A stretch of DNA of 64,000 nucleotides, taken from assembly GCA_017562135.1 (NCBI GenBank), contig QEYB01000466.1, positions 1,054,001 to 1,118,000 of the forward strand, in the 5' to 3' direction. Shown here in pieces: positions 24,479 to 37,400 of this stretch. Made by a program: the position numbers and the translations under genes. The DNA is from Dipylidium caninum. Lineage: Eukaryota > Platyhelminthes > Cestoda > Cyclophyllidea > Dipylidiidae. The notes beneath the pieces are model-generated. The model made no database searches. It had not been told where the DNA came from and saw nothing but the letters and a program-made list of their open reading frames with translations. Every line of letters starts with the position of its first letter. The first letter of the stretch is position 1.

Positions 24479-24768
24479 ACGTGTACGAACCGACTCCATT
24501 TTCTTTATACTTTCCGTGTTCACAGTCACGTTAACCATAACTGACTACAGATTAAACTAACGAGTAGACAACGAAGTAGACAGACTTGCATTACGCTCGT
24601 CTAAATTTGAATAATCCCATTATTTTTCCTTACCTAACGGGTATTTTTAATATGCAATTTGATTGTTGGCCTTGAGACCAAACGTTTTTTAACATCTGTT
24701 GTCGACGCCTATGATTGTTGTATATTTTTGTTTGCTCACTGCTAAAAAGCGTTGCATCATCTAGTGAA

Positions 24769-26441
24769 ATGCCTCGAATCTTCTCACCTCGGATCGCGAG
24801 ATACCTCCTCGTTGCTTCGACGGCGTTTTCTGCCGGTTGTTTGATTGGTGGTAGAACCCTTTATGATCCCAAACCCAACTCCCAGATTTCGGCCCCCGAC
24901 ATGTCTGATTCGAAAAATCGCTTCAAGTTATCTGTCTTCTCGGCTAATAGTCCCCTACCCGAGCCTATTAACCAGGTTGGCCTGCCAGAAGTCGAGGTGA
25001 TAAAAGTTTTGCCCGGCTACCTCTGTCTCTATGACCGGAGGAACCGGATCCCCCGCTGGACACTGGAACTCCTCACCAACGACACTCTCAGGGGTGATAG
25101 TAAGAATGCGGTCGACAGGTATGTTCAAATGCCATCTACTATTGTGTCCGCGGTCACTCTCATTTTCGCGTTTTTATTACCAACCGTTATTATGACAAAT
25201 ATTTAGAAAATAGAGGCATTTCCCTGACAGTATCCAATTGGTAATGAGTACATCTTGAAATCACTGCCTTTTTCTGTAAAGTTACAAATGTACAGTTCGT
25301 CTGATACGCTTTTTCTTCTTGAAACCATAGAAATAATTTCTTGTTCATGGAAGACTTAGAGGAGCCGCAGGAGTTTCGAAGTACCAATGCTGACTATGCT
25401 AAAAGTGGATTTGATCGAGGCCACTTGGCTGCCGCAGGCAATAACTTATTCGATGCGCAGGCCATGGAGAAAACATTTCTTCTTACTAATATCGCGCCTC
25501 AGGTATCTTAATTTATTCCCTATAAATTGCCCATTGGACTGGTCAAGTTGACACATTAAAATATTTACTTTTCTCTCAGAAATCCTAGCTGTTATACTTT
25601 GCGTAGTCATCGGCTATGACTGTCTTTGTGGTTTCGTGCTCAAAAATGCTATGCACCTCTGCTGGCATCTTTTTCAAATCAAGATTAAGCGTGTTTTGGC
25701 AACGAAATTTAATTAAATCAGTCATTAATCTAATCCTTTCTAGTGGTTTCTGAAGGCACTATAACATCTGACCTTGCGTCCAACCGTCTTCTAGCGCTGA
25801 CGCTTACTGTACCCGCATTCCTATTTCCTATTGAGCTTTTTTAAGAAAAACGTACTTTTTCCAGATTAGTCGAGTCGCTAGCTGCGGAGACACTTGTAGG
25901 CATTGTTGAGAAATATGGTTCTTCATTTTTATACCTATCGTGTTTTTCCCCTTAACTATTTTTTCACAATCTAATGAGATTACTGAATTTTTATCCTGGT
26001 TGGAAATGGTTTTAACCGTGGAATATGGAATAAATTAGAGAGAAAGATTCGCGCAATTTCAAGACAATCGGCAAACGTGGTAATCGTTACTGGTCCCCTA
26101 TTTCTGCCAAGGTTAGCTACATCGAGTTAAATTTTGGTATTCTCGTGGGACGAATGTTTTATCCTCATTCATTTTATTTTTAAAGCTTCACCTTCTCCGA
26201 AAGAGGTCATCGACAGGTCATTTATGAGGTGATTGGTAACAATCGTGTTGCTGTCCCAACCCACTTTTTCAAGGCAATTGCGGTCCAGGAGAGAATTGGT
26301 GGACCTTGGAGGCTCCACAGTTGGGTCATACCCAATCAGGCAATTCCAGAGGATATACACGTCAATAAATTTATTGTGCCCCTCGAGGATGTGGAACGAG
26401 CGGCTGGGCTAACTATTTTTCCTAAACTTCATGCATCCTAG
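24769..26441 (+). CDS. ENDOG: Endonuclease G, mitochondrial, 4 exons
   Basis: A mitochondrial DNA/RNA non-specific nuclease of the beta-beta-alpha-Me family, implicated in mtDNA turnover and apoptotic DNA degradation. Exons are 24769-25118, 25331-25502, 25999-26111 and 26186-26441; phases agree and give 296 aa (human 297). The N-terminus (MPRIFSPRIARYLLVASTAF) is basic/hydrophobic like a mitochondrial signal. The catalytic motif is DRGHLAAAGNN in exon 2; the metal-binding Asn lies in GNGFNRGIWNKLE in exon 3; VTGPLFLP, VIGNNRVAVPTHFFK and FIVPLEDVERAAGL complete the match. The intron before exon 3 has a normal donor (25503) but no AG at the expected acceptor (bases TG at 25997-25998). Phase and homology nevertheless require that joint. 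It follows RanGAP1 by 347 bp on the same strand. Confidence 0.93.
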
Positions 26442-28296
26442 TCACTATTTGTACTTGAATTTTCCTTTAGTTTACCACCGTATCGTTTAAACCTATCAAT
26501 TAGTAAATTGGCCAGTAGAAAGCGAGCACCGATGGCTTGCATTCGGATGCATCAATTTTTGTTGACACTTGGACTATTATAATTCTATTTGGCCATATTT
26601 TCTATGATAAGAACTATGGTAATTTTGATAATTACCGTCTTGTGATATCCCGTGTTAAATGATCTACCACATGTTTAACGGGTGACTCGCGAACTCTTCG
26701 GGCTCTTCGCATAGAACGCGATTACTGCATTGGATCTTGACAGGAGACGGGAGACACTTCAGAGGGTTCTCCCTTCTCTCTACTTTGTGGCCGTGGAGGG
26801 TCCAGAGTCTCGGTCCTGTTCCTTTGCGGTTTCTTCGTCCTGTATGGCGCCATCTCGTAGTGCTCATCATAGTCCATTAGGCCGTTCTCTGTTGATAATA
26901 TAGGCCGAAAGCCAATATTTGGGGGTCTCCTTCCTCGAGGTTGTTACAATATGTAGCGGGTGCCGTTCATTCGAAAGACTGATTACCGTGAGGAATCTTT
27001 TCTGAGTCGGATGTACGGATTTGCAAAAAATTGGTCCACGGTACATACCAGCGAAGAAACAGCGTTTCTCTTTTTGTACTTATTTGATCAACTCTGTTCC
27101 CAGTTATGGTTTTCAAGTCTTACAAGGCCTTCTTGTCTAAGTCAGCTCACATCTAATTCGCATTTTCTAACGTTATCTTACGATTTGGTCCAAAAAATTG
27201 GTCCACGTTTTCCTCATGCGCCATGTACAATTTCCGCTAAATTCCAAAGTCGTGTTGTGTTGTGTTGCTTGTGGAAATTTAAAGTGCTTTCTCCAAAACT
27301 CCTTGAACCGTTGAGGTATCATGATTTTGCGTATCTGGCCGATTGCCGGTGGAGTCTTGATCTGGCAGGGTTGGTTGTATCCGTACAGGCTAGTGGCGTA
27401 GGTTGATTTGGCTTCAACATTCTCAAACAATTTTTAGGGTGCGAACCTGACAAATTCTGGAGATACAAATAATCTGTGATTTGATGATACGCTAAATGGT
27501 ATTGCGACTAAAAAGGTGATAAATGGGTTGCTGATATGGAGCTTTATAGCAACGGCTTTGAAGGTCCAGGGATGTCTCACACCAATTTTGATATTGATTC
27601 CATGTTTGTATAATTTTGTGATAGCATTAAGTTCACTCAGATTTAAATCCCATTGGAATAACGTGTTTAGATAATAGAAGAACAGCTCTGAAAGCGCCAC
27701 GGGGTTGATCGAAGTTACTATGCAAATTCACCCAACTACTCCGATTAGCGAGTACATGTTGATAAGAGTCGCATCGATCATAAGGTAACTACAGATTCTC
27801 TCCGTATTTTTGCCCTACTCTTACCCATCAGGTTCCAAATTGTGACTTTCAGATCACTGTTTTTGTCGCATAAACTGACTGGGTAATCCGGAAAAATGAA
27901 TAACTTTCCGCGTGAGCAAACAACTAAAATCGCGTGTCCTTTGATCCTAATACAGTTGGTAGAAGTTTATCATATGTCCCCATGAAGTCACGCCAGGAAT
28001 GCAACAGGCCATGGTAAAGAAATTTATTGGTGAATCCACTGAACGCAGTGGTAGATTATAGGTAATCATGCATGTTTGTTCATTAAGGTGTGCAGCTAAA
28101 TACAACTCAAGATTAAGCACCGGATTTTGCTGGGCTGTCACCCAAATTCATCTACATAAATATGTTGAGGTCCTCGAAGTTTAATTTGAAGAAAACCTGT
28201 GTAGCACCATCTTTAAAACGTACTTATGCGATAAATACATTTTTATATGGCCGCAAAACAGCAAGATGCTACTAATTTATCAGCAATCATCATACA
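26442..28296. other. Intergenic region downstream of ENDOG
   Basis: No supported gene on either strand. The open frames at 26960-27406 (plus) and 26664-26870 (minus) have no recognisable motif, hydrophobic pattern or splice partner. Confidence 0.45.
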
Positions 28297-28464
28297 CTAA
28301 AATGATTTTAAACCAGCGGAAATAGCAACTCTACGGACATTGTGAAGGTCAATGTGTCCGGCTTGATCAAACTCGTGGATATACGACTTAATTTTGGGGC
28401 TTGCTGGTATGCCGGCAGCCGACTTATGAGCCTCATAGCATTTAGTATATCTTCTGTAAATCAT
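28297..28464 (-). CDS. Candidate small ORF, head-to-head with the SHP2 gene
   Basis: A 55-aa frame that starts only 16 bp from the SHP2 ATG on the other strand. It contains AHKSAAGIPASPKIKSYIHE and GHIDLHNVRRVAISAGLKSF, with codon usage that looks coding. The frame is open further upstream to about 28522 and there encodes a hydrophobic stretch ([12 protein letters not shown]), so it may be the C-terminal part of a single-pass membrane protein. A splice-acceptor-like site (TTTACAG) also lies inside it, so it could be a last exon. No family is recognised. Confidence 0.35.
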   Translation of the reverse strand: MIYRRYTKCYEAHKSAAGIPASPKIKSYIHEFDQAGHIDLHNVRRVAISAGLKSF

Positions 28465-28480
28465 CAAAATAAAGGCAACA

Positions 28481-31400
28481 ATGGTTATTGAACGGAGGAG
28501 GTGGGTGGGCGTAATTCCGAATTTTTTTCAGATGGTTTCACCATAACCTTGAAGGTATCCAGGCAGAGAAACTACTTCTCGAGAAAGGAGATCCGGGAAG
28601 CTTCCTTGTGCGACCCAGCTGGACGAATCCCGGCAACTTTACCCTCTCCGTTCGCCGGGAAGATTGTGTTACCCATATACGCATTCGAAATACAGGAGAT
28701 TTCCTCGATCTCTACGGGGGGGAGACTTTCGCCACTCTTTCTGAACTAGTTGACTACTATCGTGAAAACCACGGTGAATTGAAGGAGAAGAATGGCTCAA
28801 TTATTGAATTAAGATATCCATTGTTTTGCCAAGATCCATTGGCAGAAAGGTATGAATTTTACTTTTGTTTAAAAACCTTCATTTCATATTATTTGAAGAA
28901 GAATTGTGATGGCTTTCGTGTTTTTTAGTTCCTTTATTGTTACTTCGTAAAATAACACTCATATGTATATAATGGCCTAACAGGCATGATATGAATCTAA
29001 TTTTTTTGCTAGCTCCCGATGGTTTCATGGTCCGATGTCCAGAAGTGAGGCTCAAAAACTCCTAGTGGAAAAAGGAAAAAATGGTAGCTTTCTCGTAAGA
29101 GAGTCGATCCAAAAACCCGGGTCATATGTGCTCTCCGTGGCGACCGGTGAACAGGTGTCACATATACTCATTAATCGGAAAAAAGACAACAAATTCGATG
29201 CTGGTGGTGGTCATCAGTTTTCGACGCTGAAGGAACTCATTGACTTTTATACTGCAACACCGATGGTGGAGAAGAATGGCGGATTAGTATACCTGAAACA
29301 GGTGCGCTTTTCCTGTATAGCTTTTCTCACTTTTACTTATTGTTCATTTAAATTTCATTACTCTCCTTCACATTCATCGCAATTTTATTTGTTCTCTATT
29401 CACGAGAAATGTTACTACAAATAATCTCTTCTATTATTTTTCTCTGGGTCGCGATGAGATGATAATCTATTGCGCTTCTTCCTTTTATAAAATTCAGGCA
29501 ATATATTGGAAGCAAGCTATTTTTCGTTATATTGTAGCATTTGATATTAATCCCGTGATAGTTACTATTTTTTTTGTTTTCTTATTCTTTATACCCTGTA
29601 CTTTACATACCTCACTGTTCGTGGATATTTTTTTGTTTGTCTTATCAAATCAAACCAATACCAGTTTTTTTCCTCTACTTTTTGTGTAAAACCCTTCATC
29701 GACTCTAAATAATTTATGTAACGCGCTTTCCTTTTCTTCGTATTCGTTTGGCATTTGCCTAGCGTGTTTTTCTCTTTCCTCGATCCTCAAATTTCTCAAT
29801 CTACCTTAACCATACCTCTTCCACCACCTTCATCTCCCCTACATCAAGACGCCTGCAATGGAAATGAATGCAGGTGCCTAATAAAAGGCGTTGGCATACT
29901 TAATGTGTGTACTTCCCATGAGCGAAGAGTTTATTCCCTACTTTTAATTTTCCGAAGGTAATAATTTTTTTAGTTAAAGAAACCAAAACCTACATAAGCA
30001 AGTGAATTCTACCTGGACGGGCAATAATCTTACTCGAACCCTCTTCCCTTCTACTTATCGTTGCATTGTCAAAATTAATTTAACTTCCCTATTATCGTTT
30101 GGTTGGATTTACAAGATATCAATTGAAGTGTTGCATCCATTGAAAATTGCATCTAATGTAGCTGCAATATTGACTCTATGCAGACTTTTTGTGAAATGTT
30201 ACCAAAGTTTCTGGTGCACTTTAGTTTGCTCACTCGCGCCCTCTTTCCCCTTCAGCCATTTAATGCAACGCGTCTGAATGTCTCGGCAATCGCCAAACGC
30301 ATAAGGCAATTGGAGTGCGAAAATGTCAATGGTAAACACTTGGCCGGCTTCCATGAGGAATTCGAGGAACTCCACCAAGATATTCACGATGTGAGTTTAA
30401 ATGGACCTCGGAATTCTAATTTCGTTTTATCCTCCTTAAATGACGCACGTAGCCTCCTTACTTAGATTGTTATATCTTCGCCCAGTTGGATGATTGGCTC
30501 TACTCTTCTCCGTGTAACGTTTTCCATTTTATGCCTCAAACAAACTTTATGTGTTTGATTCCACATAAACCCCCCATGTCTACAGTTTCTATCAGTTCTT
30601 ACCTCTAGATAGAATTAGTGAGCCTCTAAATGCGACAATGTAAACCGGTTGACTGGTAATAATAGTACCGACAAGCATTTCTTGACAATTTGCGAATTTG
30701 CCAGACCATTACAGTTGTCAAGTGGCAGTGACAAATCACTATTGCTTCTCAATACTTGTGCCTTCCTCTTCTAACCTCTTTTCGCCGAAAAAATAAGTTA
30801 TTTGTGTTTCATTTACTCTTCTTGTTGCTCAGCTTCCAAATAATCCGCGTTACCTTCCACTTTGGCAATTTATTCCACACGAAAATTTTCAGTGGATGAA
30901 TGAGTTCTTTTTTTCTTCGTTGAAACTCACGACAGTAATCGTTTCGCTTGTTGTCAGTTAAACTACGACACAATCGCCCTACTTCCGCTTTTGCACTAAG
31001 TTCCATGTTACCACTGCTGTTGTTATTCTTGTATTTCATTTTTCTTCTGACCTGTTTTTCAGTCTAGAATATACAACGTTTTTTGTTTCGCATTCTCTCT
31101 GCTACGCTTATTTGCAGTCTACTTGAGTAAAGTTTGTCGTAGCTTTTAATTCCTCGTCTTCTATTAATCTCTCGGCTTGAGATTTCATTCCCCCTGAATT
31201 TTACAGTATAATGGAACATCGCAAATCCAAATTTTCTCGGAAATGTCTATAAACTTTCCCACATTGGTTGGATGCCTGCTACTTCACCCTTTTTCCTCTT
31301 CCCCTTCCTCAGGCTCGTGGTCTCTTTAACATTTTTTTATCTATTTACTTTTGATGTGGTGCCAATTATGTTGACACCACGAATTAGTCATTGTAGTCCA

Positions 31401-34400
31401 GTGTTTTTTTTGTGAATTCTACATTTTTTGCGTTAATTCGATGCATAATTTCAATAGTTTAAACCTTGAACTTTGAAGCTATGAATACCTATATAAACAA
31501 GCATAATTGTTACTAATGTTGGCCTACAAAGTTGTCCATTGCATGCGACTTTCATTGATAACAATAACTTCCTGCTTTTGTTATCACCAACTTTTATGGG
31601 TACACTGAGGATAATAGGGGGATAAAGTTGGTACACCCCTTAATCCGATCAGTTTATTGTCTTTCAGACCAAGGCGAGGAGTCGTCTTGAGGGCGCCAAA
31701 TCCTACAACTTGGATAAAAATCGTTACAAAAATATTCTACCCTTTGACTCCACCCTCGTGCGTCTTCTCGACGGCGATCCCACTATTCCCGGCTCCGACT
31801 ATATCAATGCGAATTATATCAGTTGGCCGGTAAATCTCCTCAACACCCTTTTACAGAAAGTGTCTTTTTTTCCTGTTGATTTGAACCCCAAAACAAATTT
31901 CTTCCTCCACCGCAGGAATTTTTTATTCACCGGTAAGGACATCACTTGCTTTCGGCACTTGATTCTCCTTGTCTCCCCGTTTAACCCGAAAGCTCTCAAT
32001 TGCATCCAACACATTCCAAGAGTTTTCCACTCTTGACAGAATCAGATTTGGAGACCGTATCTCGTCATGAAGTATGTATGTTGAAATGTCTGTGTGGGGC
32101 CGCCACAAGTAATTTCTGGGAGGTCAGAGCAATCCATTTTCCTCCTCCCTGCCTCCGCCCTTGAGACTCGACCTTTAAGTTGTAGCAACACTGAGATTTC
32201 TTTGATTGTATCGTCAATTTATGCCTTTTGTAATCTTCCCTGCTTCCAAGAGGGAATTTGAGTGTTTCTCTTATCCTGCTGCCCGCGAGACGAGTCGATA
32301 ACGAAACATTGGGGGATGTTGCCGCCCAAGGGGGAAAGCAAATCACCCGCTATGCAAATGATTCCCTTTTTCGTAGATCATTTGGCCCTTTTTTTCCTCA
32401 AAAGCCTAATTTATATTTCGAATCTGTTTTGTCTTGGCTCTTTTCTCCACGCCTTCATAAGGCCTTAACGATCACCCACAATCTGCTCTGGGGGTGTGCC
32501 TCCCCCTCCCCTCTTCCCCCTCCCCACCTTTGCCTTTACTCCTAACTAGGCCCCTCGATTTATCGATTAGGGTGATCAATAACTTGGCCCCTCGATCGCC
32601 ATGGCGTAGGTATACGACCTTCCATTTGGCTCGTACGCTCTACCCATACATCTTAACGACACTGTTTTCTTTTCTTTTTCTGCACCTTCTTCCGTATGAA
32701 CAGGATTTTTGATTACTCATCTTCACCGCACCCTTTCTTAAAATACACACACGGATTGGTAAATACATAAATATGTAAAATGGATGTAATTGTGATTTTT
32801 AAAATTATTCGTTTTTGCGGTCTTAGACTGAATTGAATTTGGTGAGGGCTAGAACTTTGCACACTTGGATAGGTCTCCTCCTAGTCGCTATTGTTGAATG
32901 TCACAATATCATATAGCCTTTGTTGACCCTGTGCACTCGAGGTCTTTTGTGCTTGCGCGAACCAAGCGACTCGGGGCGATTTCGGCCAAATGGGCGGACC
33001 AGTTTGCAAGTACTTTAAAATCGCCTATATTCAACCAAGATTACAATCTTTAGTTAGTTTCCATGTGATATTTCGTAAAACAGCGCCGGCGTTGCATCTT
33101 AGATTTATCAGGGCATGTATCGTAGCAATACCAATGCTCCTGCCTACTACCGGGCGTGTTACAGTCGGAGAAGGCCTTGCAGCCCCTTTTTGGTCATTTT
33201 AGTACAATGTGAAGCTCCACATTTAGTTTGATTCCATTGGAATGTAACGTAAATGCCTGCTCATGAGGCTAATGATATGATCCTCTCAATTCCTCAGAAA
33301 GCTTTTTGGAAATTGAAAGTGCCGGGGTGGCTTTTTTCCTATTTTCTTTTTGGTCTTTTCTAATTTTTACAAAATGTGGGAGCTGGTGGGGCAAAAAAGC
33401 TTACCCCAACACCTCAGCGATTTTCACAGAAAATATTGGTCCGACCGATCAAAATTATCCATGTATTTCACATAATTCACCACAATGTTGGGTTTGTTGA
33501 TCAGAATCTTCCACACCACACCTCGTGGTAATCCTTTTGATCGTCGAAATTCCCGTGTTGCCCCTCGTAGTCAGACAATTGACTAACTGAACTGAGCTAA
33601 GATTTGGCTAAAATGTTAGCCGAAAGTATTTTAAGAGAGATGTCTTATCTCACAGCGTAAATCAGCAAATCAAGGTAAAAAAAGACCTTAGCGTCCATTG
33701 ATTTGGCATTTCAAATCAGCTCGGTGCCGTTTGATTGCAAAGAAAGGAATTGAATGGTGGAGAAAGCTTTCTAGGACGGTAGAGCCACACACACATTTAC
33801 TCCCATGTGTTTTAATTTAATTTAAAAATTTGCCTGCCGACACCATCAACGTTTGACCAGGCACGTGTACATGAAGTGTCAATTGCCCCTGAACCATGTT
33901 CGTGTCCGTGTTGTTGTGCCTTCTGTCGGCCAGTGGTGGACGCCCGGCCAGCCAGTGATTGCACGATTTTACACAGGCAATCACGTGCGCACTTTGACGT
34001 TGTGTGCCTCAGGCGTTCGAGGGATCCGCGGGAGTAGGCGCACAAAGGCGGAGGATGGAGCGAGAGTCGGACCGTCTCAGCCTGCGCCAGAGTCGCATAC
34101 CTGGTTGGCTCGTGTGTCTCTCTCTCCCTCCCTCTCTGGGTGTGTGTGTGTGTGTGTGTGTATTCGTGTGCGCGTGCCTGGTTCTGTGTGATATTGCATC
34201 GTCTTGACTAAATTTGTTTGGTCCAGCCTACCCTAGTTTGGTTCTTTCCAAATAGCTTAGTTAGAAAGACTTTGCGAAAAGCTACAAGGAGGCATTGAAC
34301 TACATTTCATGAGGTGTTTCTTCTCACTCCTCTCTTCGTTTTTCCTCAGTTAGGCAATGACGATTAGTTGTCAAAATGACTAATTACAGATTTGCAATCC

Positions 34401-37400
34401 TCTGTTCAGTAAAATTGCCTCAAATTTGTCATCCCCCATTTCCCTTGCACTCCTCATCTCACCATTTCACCATGTAGTAAGCTAATCCGGACAAGTTTAA
34501 CCTTCCGTGCACTATATGTAAATATCTTTGATAACATTGTCACGCAATCCGTCCACAAATTTGTCAATTGTAGTGATTGTCTTAATCTTTCAACCACACC
34601 GATGTATAAGAAATCCTCACGGTTTATAGTCATCGTAATAAGGTAGCCTATTTCTTGCTAGGATGCCCTAACAGAAAGCCTACTTGGAGGTTCAACTACG
34701 GTGGATCCTCTGCCGCCAAAGACTACAAGAGGCAGTCCCGCTCCTCTTACACCTTCCTCCTCTGCTCCACGGTATATCGCCACCCAGGGCACCCTACCAA
34801 ACACCATCGTTGACTTCTGGCGTATGGTGTGGCAGGAGCACAGTGCAATCATCGTCATGATAACGAAGGAAATGGAAAGAGGCAGAGTAGGTTACGCCCT
34901 CCTCCTCTACCTTATTTCCCTTCTTCGTCTTAGCTTAACCCTCAAGTGGTTTTCAAATCTCAAAATTTCCTTGTAATGTTTACTCTAACAGCTAAAGTCA
35001 CATAAAGGAATTCTTTATTGCATAGGAGGAGTAATATTACATCACATGTAGGTGACGCATATAAACAACTGAGCTGCGAAATAAAATAAATAGGTGACAA
35101 GTGGACAAAAGGCAAGTCCTATCTGATTAACGTTACACCGACCTACAGATTGACGTTGAATGTAGACTGGATATGCTGCAGCAAACGCCTATCACTAACC
35201 CTCCTTTTTGCGTCTTTCTCGCTCATCTCCATTTCCCATGTTATTTAATCCCCCCTTTTTTAAGCCGATATGCTATCGTATTTCACTATTTTTTTATCTG
35301 ATTATCCAATGCACTCCTTTTTCTCTCAAATCCTGTCTCTCCCCATTTCCAAGCATAATACTGAGATGGGGATTAGGGCAGAGAGTTAGTTGGGAGAAAA
35401 TTCGGAGTAATTTCCTTAGGGAGAGGGATATTAACTCCCAAGAAGTGGAATTTGTTGTCACTGAGTATTTCATCAAATCGAAAGAAGTCAAGAGAAGAGA
35501 GGCGACAGGACGAGGACCGGAAGCTGTCTACTCTTCTCGGTGGCATTGACCACCAATTTGAGTGCATAATAACGGAGGGAGATCGGAATCTGAATCTACC
35601 TTTTTTCCCTCCTTTGCTCCACCATCGAATATCTGTTCCTCTCACTGTTCCAGGGCGGCAGATGGCGATGAAGGGATGCCTTGTGCATACCTACTGGCCT
35701 ACTCCAACATCTTTAGTGCTTGGGAAGCGGGAAAAAAGTTATCATTTCCTTTCATTGGACCGATTCTACTGAATTGAGCTACTCGTTCATTACAATTGGG
35801 AGGTTTGTGTCGAATCGCCCTCATTTGCCTCATTTTGTCGCTCATAGAACAAGTGTTCAAGGTACTGGCCAACACCGACACAGCCTAATTTGGAACTGAC
35901 CAGTTATGGGGGAACACTACGAGTCCGTCATCTGGCGGAAAAAAATTTGGAGACATACACCCTGCGGGAGCTTCACCTATCTCGTGACCCGTCCAATGTT
36001 AACAACAACGATATTAACAAAGCCAACAACACTGCTGGCGACAACAAGGGATTTGTCGTCTATCATTACCAATTCCACGCTTGGCCTGATCATGGCACAC
36101 CTGCCGATCCCTCTTGTGTGCTTAACTTCATGTTCGACATTTCCAAACGGATGGTGAGTCACCGTCATCCACCCGAATTATCATCTGTGAATGGGTCTGA
36201 ATCGGTTCAATTCACAGTCATTCCCCCTCTCCTCGTCCCTCTCAACCACACTTTCCGCTTAAACGACCTCCGTAAATGCGAAATTACCGCTTTAATGGTT
36301 TCTCTGCACCCATTCTCGGGTCTTTAGACATGCCTAATCGTGCCTCGACCTGTGCATACGATGCTGAACTTATGCTGGCTCCGTCGAGAGCTACCTGCAA
36401 CTATCTTGGCTCTCGAGTGGCGTCTCTCCCATGCCAAAACGAGAGGGCGGCTGCTTTGCCAGACAGCAGTGGTCACACGACCCCCTTGTCCGAGGGGAGT
36501 AGTTGCCTCTCCACCCGCCTTGGCCTGCGTCCAATCTAGGCGTAGGATATAATCCGTGCAAATTGGACCGAGGAGGCGCAGGCAAATGCAAAACTCGGCG
36601 CCGTTATTGGGCACACGTATATTCGAGGGTCTTAAGTGGCTGCGAAGGGGCGAACTTATATTTTCATCTTTACTTCTATTCACCTTCTTAGTCTTTTTGA
36701 TAAATTCATGCGAATTCATATGTCCTCCCCCGGGCGTTTCTGTAAGGTTCTTTGTCAGTCAGTGAATTTAGGCCCATGTGACAAGCTGAACAATACGGTT
36801 AACACCGTCTACTTGTTTATCTGGATACATCAGTAAATTGCGACACTACTAAAAAAACAGCCCCACCAGGTGTAGATTATGCGTCACGACCACTGAGCCC
36901 TTATTCTAGATTCAACTAGTTTGTACTCTGTCGGTAAACTCGAAATGCTTTACCGTCACTATCTCTCCAAGGCGGATGATGACCGTTGAGCACTCCCCTT
37001 CCCGTAATGTCGCCCTCGTCCATCCAACAGTAGTTGGCCAGGCAAACTGTCGCAACTTTTTTTTTAAATGCCCGTACATCACGTGGTCGTACTGCAGGCT
37101 AGAAATTGTACGGTAGACGCCTATGTTCACCTGACATACATATTCCCACCTGAACAACACACAGTTGACGTGGGATGCAAACTGGGCGAACCATCACTTC
37201 GAGCCGCGCTAAGTAGTATGTCATAGAGTCATCCCCATCCTATCAGAGGACAGGGCCTCTGACCTCAAAGCTTATGTCCAATGGCCCTCATCACAAAGCA
37301 GCAAGTACATTGAAACCATTTGATTACTAAAGCATTAGCTACGTACTACCCAGAGGTAAATGTAACAACATTACCCGCTTTGCCTTGTAGGAGAGCCTCT

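Noticed and set aside
33853..34207. Open frames around the TG run
   Set aside because: Intronic and driven by dinucleotide repeats; no domain or splice role.
36324..36840. Many overlapping open frames on both strands in an SHP2 intron
   Set aside because: Mutually overlapping in several frames, no motif, and not needed for the SHP2 model.
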